Positions 1-9,053 of a stretch of DNA of 36,946 bases are shown here, piece by piece (position 1 is the stretch's first letter; every line of letters starts with the position of its first letter). The stretch lies in NCBI GenBank assembly GCA_031285965.1, contig JAITVD010000032.1, forward strand, positions 1-36,946, written 5' to 3'. The notes under the pieces are model-generated. The model saw nothing but the letters and a program-made list of their open reading frames with translations, had not been told where the DNA came from and did not search any database. The stretch comes from Azoarcus sp. Its GTDB lineage: Bacteria > Pseudomonadota > Gammaproteobacteria > Burkholderiales > Rhodocyclaceae. Position numbers and translations under genes: made by a program.

Positions 1-1276
1 CAGGCGCGCCGGCGCCGGCCCGCTCCCAGGGGTAGCGGATGCTGACGCGGTGGTCGCGGCCCGCCGCGCCGACGACGAACGCCGTCTGCGGGGGCGCGGC
101 GGGCTTCTCCGCCGCCACGGGGACGAGACCGCGCGAGGCCGGCTGCGCAAGCACCGCGCACCGGTAGCGGCCCGCGTCCGGCCGGCCGAGGCGCCGCGCA
201 AGCGCCGCGCCGAGGTTGCTGGCGCCCTCGTGCTCGACCGACAGCGCCGCGAAGCGCGCCGCTTCCCGGCCCGGCGCCGCCCCCGGCCCAAGGAGGTCGA
301 ACGCCAGCCCGGCGGCGAGGCGCCGCGCCGTGCCCGACCCGAGCCAGCGCGGAGACTGCGATTCGTGCCCGCGCAGCCGCAGCTCCGCATCCCGGTGCGC
401 CTCCTCGCTGTCCGCATAGGCCGCAGGCGCGCACGCATAATCTTCCATCAGCGGCAGGCCCGCGCGCGCCGCCCCGGACGACCCCCAGGGGGAGGACACC
501 CGTTCGGGGCGCCAGCCGTCGCGCGAGGCGGCGGTCGCATGGACATGCCGGCGCTCCCGCCAGGACTGGAGCGCGTCGTCCGCCTCCGAGGCCGTGAGCC
601 GGCAGCGCGCCGCAGGCCCCTCCGCGGGCAGCCCGCGCGCGCCGTCGAAGACCACCAGGCGGTGGCGCGCATGCGCCGCGCCGTCGCCCGCGCACGACAC
701 CTGGTCGTGGTCGAACCGCCACGACAGCCCCTCCTCGGACAGCAGCCGCCGCGCGAACGCCAGGTCGCTCTCGCGGTACTGCGTGGCCGAGGCGCGGCGC
801 CGCAGCGCGCGCGGGGATTCGAGGCCCCAGGCCGCCGAAGGGAGGGCGCCGAACAGGTCTCCGAGTATCTCCAGCGCCGTCATGCCGCGGAAGACCCGGC
901 AGTCGTGCCGCAGCCCGAGGAAGGCGAGCCACGGCTCCAGCACCAGCCGGTAGCGCGCAAGCCCCCCGTCGCTGCCCAGCGACGACGCCTCCGTGACGAC
1001 GCCGTGCCAGCGGCGCTCCCCCCCGCCGGAGAGGCCCAGCCGCAGCGTGATTTCCTCGCCAAGGAGCGGGCGCAGGTCGAGATGCGCGTCGCCGGACAGG
1101 CACTCGACGCTGAAGCGGAAGCACTCCGAGACCGCCTCGCGGCCACGGAACCGCTCCGCCACCAGCTTCTCGCCGCCCAGCGGCGTCGCCACGCTGAGGA
1201 GCCGGTGCCGCTGCCCGGGCAGCCCGTCGAGCGGCGCGCACGCCTCCATCGCCATCCTCGCCATCCTCGCCGCCAT
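1..1276 (-). CDS. vgrG: Type VI secretion spike protein VgrG (TssI), N-terminal part, cut by window edge
   Basis: Translating the minus strand from an ATG at 1276 gives about 425 residues open to the window edge, so the C-terminus is missing. The N-terminus carries the VgrG/phage gpD signature: a strand-rich start ending in FRFSVECL (about residues 53-60), LGEEITLRL (about 72-80), and the diagnostic segment YRESDLAFARRLLSEEGL (about 167-184). VgrG trimers cap the Hcp tube and carry effectors through the type VI apparatus. An AGGAG lies 11 nt upstream of the chosen ATG; in-frame ATGs at 1264, 1255 and 1249 are alternatives, and an in-frame stop at 1340-1342 bounds the start. The DNA is far more GC-rich than the pepN region beside it, which suggests transfer or a distinct module. 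No other T6SS gene is visible, so this may be an orphan or the edge of a cluster. Family assignment is firm; effector cargo is unknown. Confidence 0.87.
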   Translation of the reverse strand, partial: MAARMARMAMEACAPLDGLPGQRHRLLSVATPLGGEKLVAERFRGREAVSECFRFSVECLSGDAHLDLRPLLGEEITLRLGLSGGGERRWHGVVTEASSLGSDGGLARYRLVLEPWLAFLGLRHDCRVFRGMTALEILGDLFGALPSAAWGLESPRALRRRASATQYRESDLAFARRLLSEEGLSWRFDHDQVSCAGDGAAHARHRLVVFDGARGLPAEGPAARCRLTASEADDALQSWRERRHVHATAASRDGWRPERVSSPWGSSGAARAGLPLMEDYACAPAAYADSEEAHRDAELRLRGHESQSPRWLGSGTARRLAAGLAFDLLGPGAAPGREAARFAALSVEHEGASNLGAALARRLGRPDAGRYRCAVLAQPASRGLVPVAAEKPAAPPQTAFVVGAAGRDHRVSIRYPWERAGAGAP

Positions 1277-1585
1277 CGCCGTCGCCGCTCCTTTGCCTGG
1301 GCGGGGCGGGCGGAAGGGCCGCGCTCCCCGGAATGCCGATTACATCACCGAGCGCCGCGCACGGTCAATGGGCCGCGCGGCGGCGGGCCCTCCGCCAGGG
1401 AAACCGCCCGGGGCATGGCTCGGGCGCCCCCCTTTGCCGCAGAGAGCGCCTGGCCCGTCGACAAGAAGCACCTGGAGGAGGATACGAACTGCTTAGGGAG
1501 TGCTCCGAAGGACTTCTTTGCTTCAAAAAGCAGCAAAGAAGTTGCCCGCAGCGGGTTCTGCATGATTTCTTTGGGAAATGAGCCG
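1277..1585. other. Intergenic stretch between vgrG and pepN
   Basis: No convincing gene. The part up to about 1450 keeps the extreme GC bias of vgrG. From about 1480 composition returns to that of pepN, so the compositional boundary lies here. It contains the inverted repeat listed separately. Confidence 0.6.
1512..1542. repeat. Inverted repeat (stem-loop) downstream of pepN
   Basis: Arms ACTTCTTTGCT (1512-1522) and AGCAAAGAAGT (1532-1542) are perfectly complementary around a 9-nt loop. It lies about 45 bp past the pepN stop and before vgrG on the same strand. No T-run follows on the minus strand, so it is at best an atypical terminator. Confidence 0.6.
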
Positions 1586-4315
1586 CTAGGCAGGGGCATC
1601 CTGATGCTTTTGCAGCGCCTTGCCAATCACTTCCGCCACGCCGTTGGAAAGCGCCTTGTTCGCCCTCACCCGTTCAAGCTGGGCGCGGATGCTTTCCCGC
1701 AGGGGCGTTGGGTAGTGCTGCCAGTTTTCGAGCGCCCGCGCTATCCGCGAGGCAATTTGCGGGTTGCGGGCGTCGAGCGCACAAACTTGGTCTGCCCAAA
1801 AGGCGTGGCCGCTGCCGTCCCCGGCATGAAATTCGCCCGGATTGCCCCGGAAGAAAGTTCCCAGCAGGGCATAGATTCTGTTGGGGTTTGAGAGGCTGAA
1901 GGCGGCATCCCGCGTCAGGTCGCGCACGATGTCGAGGGTTGGGCGGGCGCGTCCGCCCCAGCGCCACGCGCCCGCTTGAAGGGCGAACCATTTGTCGAGC
2001 GCCAAGGGGTGGCTGTCGAAGCGTTTGCGGAAAGTAACGAGCGCGGCGTGGCGCGCCGCTTCGTCCGTGCCGACCATCAACGCGCCGAGCGCGCCCATGT
2101 ATTCCGTCATGTTGTCGGCGGCAGCGAAGCGCCCAAGGGCAAGCGCCGCGCCGCGCTCGTCGCCCCCGGCAACGAGGTAGCGCAGCGCGAGGCTGGCGAG
2201 CGCGCGCCATCCGGCATCGAGCGGGTGGTAGCGGTAAGCGCCCGTCACCCACAGGCTTTGGGTCAGGCTATGGAAGTCCTCGGCCAGCGCCGCGCCGAGT
2301 TCTCGCGTGAGGTGGATGAGCGCCGCCCGCAGGGCGATGGGGTTCGCGTGGCGCATGCGTTCGAGCAGATAGATTTCCGATGGCAGGGCAAGCGCCTCGG
2401 CGCGGAACGCGGGGTCGAGCCGCTCGTCCGCGAGCAGGGCGCGGAAGGCTTCTATCCAAGCCTGCGGCGTTTCCGTGTCGGGTTCCGCCGCCCGAGCGAG
2501 AATCACCCGCTCGCTGTAACGCTGCGCGGCATCCCAGCGGTTGAAGGGGTCGGAATCGTTTGCCATGAAGAAGGCAAGCCGCGCTTCGTCCTCCTCCTGT
2601 TCGAGGATGACGGGGGCGGAAAAGCCGCGCAAGACCGAGGGCAGTGGCTCAACGTCGATGCCAACGAAGCGGAAGGTTTTTTCGGCTTCGTCAAGCGTCA
2701 GCACTTGGGTGAATGCCGGCTCATCGCCGCCTTCTTCCGGCTCATCTTCGAGGCGCAGCGGCAAATCGCTGCCATCGGGAGCCATCAGCCCGACAGCCAC
2801 CGGAATGACCAGCGGCAACGGCTCGCCCTGCCCCGCCGTGGGCGGCAAGTGCTGCGAGAGCGTGAGGGCGTAGCTGGCGCTGGCGGCATCCCACTGCCCC
2901 CGCGCTTTCAGCCTCGGCGTACCCGCCTGCGCGTACCAGCGCATGAAGGCGGAAAGCTCGCGTCCGTTCGCGTCGCTCATGGCGGCGACAAAATCATCGC
3001 AGGTCACGGCTTGCCCGTCGTGACGGCGAAAATAAAGGCTCATCCCCGCGCGGAAACCTTCCGCGCCCAGCAGGGCATGGAGCATACGGATAACTTCCGC
3101 CCCTTTCTCATACACCGTGGCGGTGTAGAAATTGTCGATTTCGCAGTAGCTTTCGGGGCGGATGGGATGCGCCATCGGGCCGCTGTCCTCCGGGAACTGC
3201 GCCGAGCGCAGCCTTTTCACGTCGCTGATGCGCTTGACCGCCCGCGCCGAGGCCGCGCCCGCTTTGCCCGCTGCCCGCGCCAGCATGTCGGCGGAAAATT
3301 CCTGGTCACGGAAAACCGTCAGTCCTTCTTTGAGGGTGAGCTGGAACCAATCGCGGCAGGTGACGCGGTTGCCCGTCCAGTTGTGGAAGTATTCGTGCGC
3401 CACCACGCTTTCCACGCCCGCGTAATCGGCATCGGAGGCCGTCTCGGGACTGGCCAGCACGTATTTCGTGTTGAAGATGTTCAGCCCCTTGTTTTCCATC
3501 GCCCCCATGTTGAAATCGGACACGGCGACAATCATGAAGCGGTCGAGGTCAAGCTCCAGCCCAAAGCGTTCTTCGTCCCAGCGCATTGCGTGGATGAGCG
3601 AGGCCATCGCGTGTCCGGCTCGCCCGAGGTCGGATTCTTCTACCCAAACCTGAAGCGTCACTTCCCGACCGGAAGCGGTGGCTTCCACGCACTCCAGCGC
3701 CGCCAGATTGGCCGCGACCAGCGCGAAAAGGTAGGACGGTTTCGGGAAAGGGTCTTCCCAGCGGGCAAAGTGCCAGCCATCGGGCAGTTCGCCCGCTTCA
3801 ATTAGATTGCCATTGGACAGCAGCACCGGGCAGCGTTCGCGCTCGGCTTCGATGGTGACGGCGTAACGCGCCATCACGTCGGGACGGTCGGGGAAATACG
3901 TGATGCGCCGGAAGCCTTCCGCCTCGCATTGGGTGAAGAATCCGCCGTTTGAAAGGTAGAGGCCAGAGAGCGCGGTATTGGCGGCGGGATTGATTCGGGT
4001 GACGGCTTCCACCACGGCTTTGCCGCAGCCTTGGGAGGAATCGAGGTCGAGTTCAAAGCTGCCGTCGCCCGCCTCGCGCAAGGTGACCGCCTGCCCGCCA
4101 ACTTGCAAGGACAGGCATTCAAACGCTTCGCCCCACAGCCGCAAAGGGCCGTCCTCCGTTCCCGGATTGCGCGCGCACACCATGCGGTTGGTGACGACGG
4201 TCGCGTCCGGGGCGAGGCGAAAATGCAAATCGACGCGCTCGACCGTCCAGGCCAATGGACGATAATCAGCGCGATTGACCGTTGCAGGAGCCTTTTTATC
4301 CGCCTTGATATTCAT
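1586..4315 (-). CDS. pepN: Aminopeptidase N, M1 family zinc metallopeptidase
   Basis: A 909-residue protein, close to the usual length of the PepN branch (about 870-890). It removes N-terminal residues from peptides in the cytoplasm, completing protein turnover. The substrate-binding GAMEN motif is at 271-275, the zinc-binding HEYFH at 307-311, and the third zinc ligand Glu in KEGLT at 330. The C-terminal half is the helical PepN-type region. No signal peptide is visible. The gene stands alone, with the divergent EF-G-like gene 148 bp upstream. The start at 4315 gives the N-terminal MNIKADKKAP with a weak GGTGG upstream. Family assignment is secure. Confidence 0.96.
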   Translation of the reverse strand: MNIKADKKAPATVNRADYRPLAWTVERVDLHFRLAPDATVVTNRMVCARNPGTEDGPLRLWGEAFECLSLQVGGQAVTLREAGDGSFELDLDSSQGCGKAVVEAVTRINPAANTALSGLYLSNGGFFTQCEAEGFRRITYFPDRPDVMARYAVTIEAERERCPVLLSNGNLIEAGELPDGWHFARWEDPFPKPSYLFALVAANLAALECVEATASGREVTLQVWVEESDLGRAGHAMASLIHAMRWDEERFGLELDLDRFMIVAVSDFNMGAMENKGLNIFNTKYVLASPETASDADYAGVESVVAHEYFHNWTGNRVTCRDWFQLTLKEGLTVFRDQEFSADMLARAAGKAGAASARAVKRISDVKRLRSAQFPEDSGPMAHPIRPESYCEIDNFYTATVYEKGAEVIRMLHALLGAEGFRAGMSLYFRRHDGQAVTCDDFVAAMSDANGRELSAFMRWYAQAGTPRLKARGQWDAASASYALTLSQHLPPTAGQGEPLPLVIPVAVGLMAPDGSDLPLRLEDEPEEGGDEPAFTQVLTLDEAEKTFRFVGIDVEPLPSVLRGFSAPVILEQEEDEARLAFFMANDSDPFNRWDAAQRYSERVILARAAEPDTETPQAWIEAFRALLADERLDPAFRAEALALPSEIYLLERMRHANPIALRAALIHLTRELGAALAEDFHSLTQSLWVTGAYRYHPLDAGWRALASLALRYLVAGGDERGAALALGRFAAADNMTEYMGALGALMVGTDEAARHAALVTFRKRFDSHPLALDKWFALQAGAWRWGGRARPTLDIVRDLTRDAAFSLSNPNRIYALLGTFFRGNPGEFHAGDGSGHAFWADQVCALDARNPQIASRIARALENWQHYPTPLRESIRAQLERVRANKALSNGVAEVIGKALQKHQDAPA

Positions 4316-4463
4316 GGAGCCACCCGTTGCGACAGCGCAAAAGCGCGTAGTGTAATTGCCATATGCGCCCGGATAGCAGAAACTCTCACCATTTCGTATC
4401 GGGTTCCATCATCCGCCTCATCGCCCGTCTTACCATCCACAAGATCACGAGGGAGAAAGCAAC

Positions 4464-6449
4464 ATGACACCCAGTTCCGTCCACGACATCCGCAACCTGT
4501 GCCTCCTGGGCCAGACTGGCAGCGGGAAAACCGCCCTGATCCGGGCGCTGCTCGCTGCCGCAGGCGTCGATAACGGCAGCGGCAACGCGCCCGCCGGACA
4601 GTCGTTCACATCCACGCTGTCGCATCTGGAATGGGCAGAGCACTGGATTAACCTGCTCGACACGCCGGGATTGTCCGATTTGGCCGGGCGGGCGCTCTCC
4701 TCGCTGACGGCAGCCGAAACGGCAGCCGTCGTCATCAGCGCCCAAGCGGGCGTCGACAACAGCGTGCGGCGGCTCATGGCGGCGGCGCACGATAAATGCC
4801 GGATGATTATCGTCAACAAAATCGACGCGGGCGGCGATTTCGGCGCATTGATGGAATCCATCGTTTCCGCTTTTGGGCGCGAATGCCTGCCGCTGAACCT
4901 GCCCTCGCCGGACGGCAGCGCCGTCGTCGATTGTTTTTTCGCCCCCAAAGCGGATGTCGCCACGGCGTTCTCCAATGTCAGCGCCGCGCACGAGGCCATC
5001 GTCGACCAAATCATCGAGCTTGACGAAGACCTCATGGCGCGTTACCTCGAACAGGGCGAGGCGCTCGAACCCGAACAGCTTCATGCCCCGTTTGAAGCCG
5101 CCCTGCGCGAAGGCCACCTGATTCCCGTCTGCTTCGTCTCCGCCCAAACCGGCGTGGGCATGCGCGAGCTGCTCGATATTCTCGGCAAGCTCATGCCCGA
5201 CCCCACCGAAGCCAACCCCGCGCACTTCCTCAAAGGCTCGGAAATGGCGGAAGTCGTACCCGACCCGGAGCGCCACGCGGTCGCCCACGTTTTCCAAATC
5301 AGCAACGACCCTTACCGGGGCAAAATCGCCCTGTTCCGCATCTATCAGGGAACGGTTTCACCGGGTACGTCGCTGTTCGTCGGCGATGGCCGCAAGCCTT
5401 TCAAGGTTGCCCATCTCCTGCGGATGCAGGGGCAGAACACCTCGGAAACCAAGCTCGCCGTGCCGGGGGACATCTGCGCCGTCTCGCGCATCGACGAGCT
5501 TCACCACGATGCCGTCCTGCACGATTCCCACGACGAGGATTATTTCCATCTGGTTCCGCCCGCCTACCCGCAGCCCGTCTATGGGCTGGCGCTCATCCCC
5601 AAAAAGACGGCGGACGAACAGCGTTTGGGCGAAGCCCTCTCCCGTCTGGCGGATGAAGACCCTTGCCTGGAAATCGGCTATGACTCCCGCAGCCGCCACA
5701 CCGTGGTGCGCGGGCTTGGCGAGCAGCACTTGAAAATCGCCCTTGGCGAGCTTTCCTCGCGCTGGAACCTCGAACTCGATACCGCGCCGCCCGCTATCGC
5801 CTACCGCGAAACCATCACCAGCGTTGCCGAAGCGCGTTACCGCCATAAGAAGCAGAGCGGCGGCGCGGGGCAATTTGGCGAAGTCGCGCTGCGCGTGGAG
5901 CCGCTGCCGCGAGGCGAAGGGCTTCAGTTCGGCGACGAAGTCAAAGGCGGGACGATTCCGACCCAATACATGCCCGCCGTTGAAAAAGGCGTGCGCCAAG
6001 CCGTTGCCGACGGTGCGTTGGCCGGTTATCCGATTCACGACCTGCGCGTGGTCATCACCGACGGCAAGCACCACCCCGTCGATTCCAACGAAATCTCCTT
6101 CGTCACTGCGGGACGCCACGCCCTGATTGACGCCGTGCTGTCCGCCCGCCCGCAAATCCTCGAACCCATCGTCGAAGTCCAAGTGCGGGTATCGGACAAC
6201 TACTTCGGCAACGTCAGCGCCGAAATCTCTGGCCGCCGTGGCCGCGTAACCGGCACAGACAGCCCCGCGAGCGGCTGGACGCTGATTACCGCCTTCGTGC
6301 CGATGGCGGACATGGACGGTTTCGAGGCGCGCCTGAAATCGCTGTGCGCCGGGGAAAGCGAGTTCGCCATCGCCGCTGGCGGCTATGAATCCGTCGCGGG
6401 CGACGTGCAAGCGAAGCTGGTGAACGAATACGCCAATCGGGCGCAATAA
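4464..6449 (+). CDS. Elongation factor G-like GTPase (EF-G paralogue)
   Basis: 661 residues, somewhat shorter than canonical EF-G (about 690-705). The P-loop GQTGSGKT is at 16-23, the G3 motif DTPG at 66-69 and the G4 motif NKID at 118-121. Domain II, the domain IV segment (YRHKKQSGGAGQFGEV, around 456-471) and the C-terminal domain V fold (SAEISGRRGRVTG) follow. In true EF-G the G3 motif continues PGH, and that His activates GTP hydrolysis; here it reads PGLSD. This matches the divergent 'EF-G-like' group rather than FusA. Canonical fusA normally sits in the str operon, which is not here. The Shine-Dalgarno GAGGGAG precedes the ATG at good spacing. The gene is monocistronic and ends at a shared stem-loop with the convergent ATPase gene. 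Exact role is unknown. Confidence 0.9.
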   Translation: MTPSSVHDIRNLCLLGQTGSGKTALIRALLAAAGVDNGSGNAPAGQSFTSTLSHLEWAEHWINLLDTPGLSDLAGRALSSLTAAETAAVVISAQAGVDNSVRRLMAAAHDKCRMIIVNKIDAGGDFGALMESIVSAFGRECLPLNLPSPDGSAVVDCFFAPKADVATAFSNVSAAHEAIVDQIIELDEDLMARYLEQGEALEPEQLHAPFEAALREGHLIPVCFVSAQTGVGMRELLDILGKLMPDPTEANPAHFLKGSEMAEVVPDPERHAVAHVFQISNDPYRGKIALFRIYQGTVSPGTSLFVGDGRKPFKVAHLLRMQGQNTSETKLAVPGDICAVSRIDELHHDAVLHDSHDEDYFHLVPPAYPQPVYGLALIPKKTADEQRLGEALSRLADEDPCLEIGYDSRSRHTVVRGLGEQHLKIALGELSSRWNLELDTAPPAIAYRETITSVAEARYRHKKQSGGAGQFGEVALRVEPLPRGEGLQFGDEVKGGTIPTQYMPAVEKGVRQAVADGALAGYPIHDLRVVITDGKHHPVDSNEISFVTAGRHALIDAVLSARPQILEPIVEVQVRVSDNYFGNVSAEISGRRGRVTGTDSPASGWTLITAFVPMADMDGFEARLKSLCAGESEFAIAAGGYESVAGDVQAKLVNEYANRAQ

Positions 6450-6458
6450 CGGCCACGC

Positions 6459-6494
6459 AAAAAACGCGGGAGCGGGATTTTTCCCGTTCCCGCG
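6459..6494 (-). terminator. Intrinsic terminator between convergent genes
   Basis: A 13-bp stem (6465-6477 with 6482-6494, one G-T pair) closes a TTTT loop. On the minus strand it is followed by six Ts (complement of 6459-6464), the proper orientation to end the 8038-6539 gene. It may also stop readthrough from the EF-G-like gene. Confidence 0.8.
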
Positions 6495-6538
6495 CAATCA
6501 TCTAGGCGCTTACGGTTTCATGTGCGCGGCGGATTGTT

Positions 6539-8038
6539 TCATCGTCTGCCGCCCTTGAAAACGGATTTCAGCACTTCCCGCGCAACTGGCAGTACGACGG
6601 ATGTGACAAGGCCACTCCAGAATTTTTTGCTCTGCGCGGCTTCCCGCTGGGCTTCCTTTTCTTCGGCGGCGCGGGCTTTTTCTTCCGCTTTGCGCTGCTG
6701 TTCGTCGGCTTTGGCGCGGGCGGCAAGCTCTTTTTCGCTGGGCGTGTTTTTCAGCCTTTCTTCAAGCGCCTCATAGGCGGTGACACGGTCGATCGCTTGC
6801 GCGTAATGGCGGTGGAGCAACGTCCCCTGCACCATTTTCTGCCGCTCGGCGGCCTCCAGCGAGCCAATCTGCCCTTGCGGCGGCAGGATGAAAGCGCGTT
6901 CAACCTGCTGCGGCGTGCCCTTGGCATCCAGCAGGGAAACCAGCGCCTCGCCGGAGCCAAGGCTGGAAATAGCTTCCTCCGTGCTGAAAGCGGGATTAGC
7001 GCGGAAGCTCTCGGCTGCCGCCTTGAGCGCCTTCTGGTCTTTGGGCGTATAAGCGCGCAGGGCGTGCTGCACCCGGTTGCCAAGCTGCCCCAGCACCGAA
7101 TCCGGCATATCCGCCGGGGACTGCGAAATGAAGTAAATGCCCACGCCTTTTGAGCGAATCAGCCGAACCACCTGCTCCACTTTGGTGACGAGCGCCTTGG
7201 GCGCGTCGGTAAAGAGCATGTGGGCTTCGTCGAAGAAAAACACCAGCTTGGGCTTTTCCGCGTCGCCCACTTCGGGAAGCGTTTCGTAAATTTTGCTCAT
7301 GAGCCAGAGCAGGAAAGTGCTGTACGTTTTGGGCGAGCGCATCAGCCGATCCGCCGCCAGAATGTTGATGATGCCTTTGCCGCCGGAGGTTTGCAGCAAA
7401 TCGTCGATATTCAGGCTCGGTTCCCCGAAAAACATGCCCGCGCCGTCCTGTTCAAGCGCAATCAGCCCGCGCTGGATAGCGCCGATGCTGGCCGTGGAGA
7501 TGTTGCCGTAGGCGGTGGCGAGCTTCGCGCTGTTGTTGCCCGCGTATTCCAGAATCTTTTGCAAATCCTTCAGGTCGACCAGTTCGAGCTTCTCGTCGGC
7601 GGCGAGTTTGAAAACCACGGTGAGCACCGCGCTCTGGGTATCGTTAAGTTCCAGCAGCCGGGAAATCAAGAGCGGCCCCATGTCGCCGATGGCGGCCCGA
7701 ATCGGCGTGCCTTGCTCGCCGAACACGTCCCAGAACTGCACGGGGAAAGGCTGGAAGGCAAAGCCTTTTTCCGCCAGTTTGTATTCCTCCGCCCGCTTGG
7801 CGACGCTTTCTTTGTTGCCGCCCATTGCCGCTACGCCCGAAAGATCGCCTTTCATGTCGGCGGCGAACACCGGGACGCCCATCTGGCTGAACGTCTCGGC
7901 CATGACCTGAAGGGTCACGGTCTTGCCCGTACCGGTCGCCCCGGTAATCAGCCCGTGGCGGTTGGCCATTGAGGGGATGAGGCAGATTTCCGCATTCGCG
8001 TTGGTGGCGATGAAAGCGCGTTGCTGGTTGTCGAACAT
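6539..8038 (-). CDS. HerA/YjgR-type ATPase (DUF853 family)
   Basis: 499 residues. Walker A GATGTGKT is at 33-40, preceded by a short beta-rich N-terminus, and Walker B LVFFFDEAH spans about 265-273. The segment AADMKGDLSG (59-68) and the C-terminal helical, charged tail are typical of YjgR/DUF853 proteins, relatives of the HerA-FtsK helicase/translocase superfamily. Their cellular role is not settled. The start at 8038 (MFDNQQRAF) is chosen over an upstream in-frame codon because AGAAGGGGGCAATC sits directly before it. A DUF808 gene lies 63 bp upstream on the same strand, so co-transcription is possible. The C-terminal 80 residues are Ala/Glu/Lys-rich and probably coiled coil. Confidence 0.9.
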   Translation of the reverse strand: MFDNQQRAFIATNANAEICLIPSMANRHGLITGATGTGKTVTLQVMAETFSQMGVPVFAADMKGDLSGVAAMGGNKESVAKRAEEYKLAEKGFAFQPFPVQFWDVFGEQGTPIRAAIGDMGPLLISRLLELNDTQSAVLTVVFKLAADEKLELVDLKDLQKILEYAGNNSAKLATAYGNISTASIGAIQRGLIALEQDGAGMFFGEPSLNIDDLLQTSGGKGIINILAADRLMRSPKTYSTFLLWLMSKIYETLPEVGDAEKPKLVFFFDEAHMLFTDAPKALVTKVEQVVRLIRSKGVGIYFISQSPADMPDSVLGQLGNRVQHALRAYTPKDQKALKAAAESFRANPAFSTEEAISSLGSGEALVSLLDAKGTPQQVERAFILPPQGQIGSLEAAERQKMVQGTLLHRHYAQAIDRVTAYEALEERLKNTPSEKELAARAKADEQQRKAEEKARAAEEKEAQREAAQSKKFWSGLVTSVVLPVAREVLKSVFKGGRR

Positions 8039-8101
8039 GATTGCCCCCTTCTGAAATGCCTGACGCCGCTTTGCCGACGCCAAGCCAAAACCAAATCTGG
8101 A

Positions 8102-9043
8102 TTACGCCCGTTTTTTGAGCCGCCCGACGAGAGCTTTGCCGCCCGCCGCGCCGAACAGCGCCAGCGCCCCCGCCGCCACGCCCAGCAGGATTTCCGCAAG
8201 CAACGACAGGATACCGCCCAAAAGCCCGCCGATGGCAGGAACGGGCGCAGCCCATGATTGCAGGCTTTCAACAAAATGGTGCATTGGGGCAATGTTGTGC
8301 ATCAGGATGCCGCCGCCCACCATGAACATCGCAATCGTGCCGACAATGGACAGCGTTTTCATCAGCATCGGCGCGGCTTGCAGCAAAAAACGACCCGTCC
8401 GCCGCAGCAACCCGGCTCCCGTCCCATTCCCCGAGCGGCTTTGCAGATACAGCCCAATGTCATCGAGCTTGACGATGCCCGCCACCGCCCCATAAACGCC
8501 GACGGTCATGATGAACGCGACCCCGGCCAAGACCGTCGCCCGAACGGGAAGCGACGCGCTCGCCATTGTTCCGAGCGTGATGACGATGATTTCCGCCGAA
8601 AGGATGAAATCAGTGCGGACAGCGCCCCGGATTTTCTCTTTTTCGGAAAGAACCCGTTCGGGCGCGCTCGCGCCGCCGCTTTCCTGCCCCGTTGCCGCAC
8701 CATGCCCGGAAACGCGGTGATGCGCCAGTTTTTCGACCCCCTCATAGCATAAGTAGAGGCCGCCCAGTATCAGCAAAGGGATAATCGCCCATCCCGCCAC
8801 CGCGCTGATGAGCAACGCCGCCGGAACCAGAATTGCCTTGTTTCCAAGCGAACCTTTGGCAACCGCCCAGACAACCGGCAATTCCCGATCAGCGCGAACG
8901 CCAGCGACCTGCTGCGCATTGAGCGCCAAGTCATCCCCCAAGACACCCGCCGTTTTTTTGGCGGCGACTTTGGTCATCACCGACACATCGTCAAGAATCG
9001 AGGCAATATCGTCGATTAAGGCAAACAAGCTGCTTCCGGCCAT
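8102..9043 (-). CDS. DUF808 (YedI-like) inner-membrane protein
   Basis: 313 residues beginning MAGSSLFALIDDIASILDDV, the characteristic opening of the DUF808/YedI family. Several hydrophobic segments follow, near residues 70-98, 150-185, 215-245 and 265-300, consistent with a polytopic inner-membrane protein. The stretch LGDDLALNA (about 35-43) is also family-typical. No catalytic motif is visible and the family's function is unknown. It is followed by the YjgR-type ATPase gene and preceded, 10 bp away, by the end of a lipoprotein gene on the same strand. Confidence 0.9.
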   Translation of the reverse strand: MAGSSLFALIDDIASILDDVSVMTKVAAKKTAGVLGDDLALNAQQVAGVRADRELPVVWAVAKGSLGNKAILVPAALLISAVAGWAIIPLLILGGLYLCYEGVEKLAHHRVSGHGAATGQESGGASAPERVLSEKEKIRGAVRTDFILSAEIIVITLGTMASASLPVRATVLAGVAFIMTVGVYGAVAGIVKLDDIGLYLQSRSGNGTGAGLLRRTGRFLLQAAPMLMKTLSIVGTIAMFMVGGGILMHNIAPMHHFVESLQSWAAPVPAIGGLLGGILSLLAEILLGVAAGALALFGAAGGKALVGRLKKRA

Positions 9044-9053
9044 TGGCGCACCG

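Noticed and set aside
50..1891. Long plus-strand open frame of 613 codons
   Set aside because: It is Arg/Pro/Ala-rich, spans vgrG and the end of pepN, and is the typical antisense shadow in very GC-rich DNA. The minus strand reads as VgrG.
1976..3805. Plus-strand open frame of 609 codons opposite pepN
   Set aside because: Antisense of a clear aminopeptidase N with intact zinc motif; composition is shadow-like.
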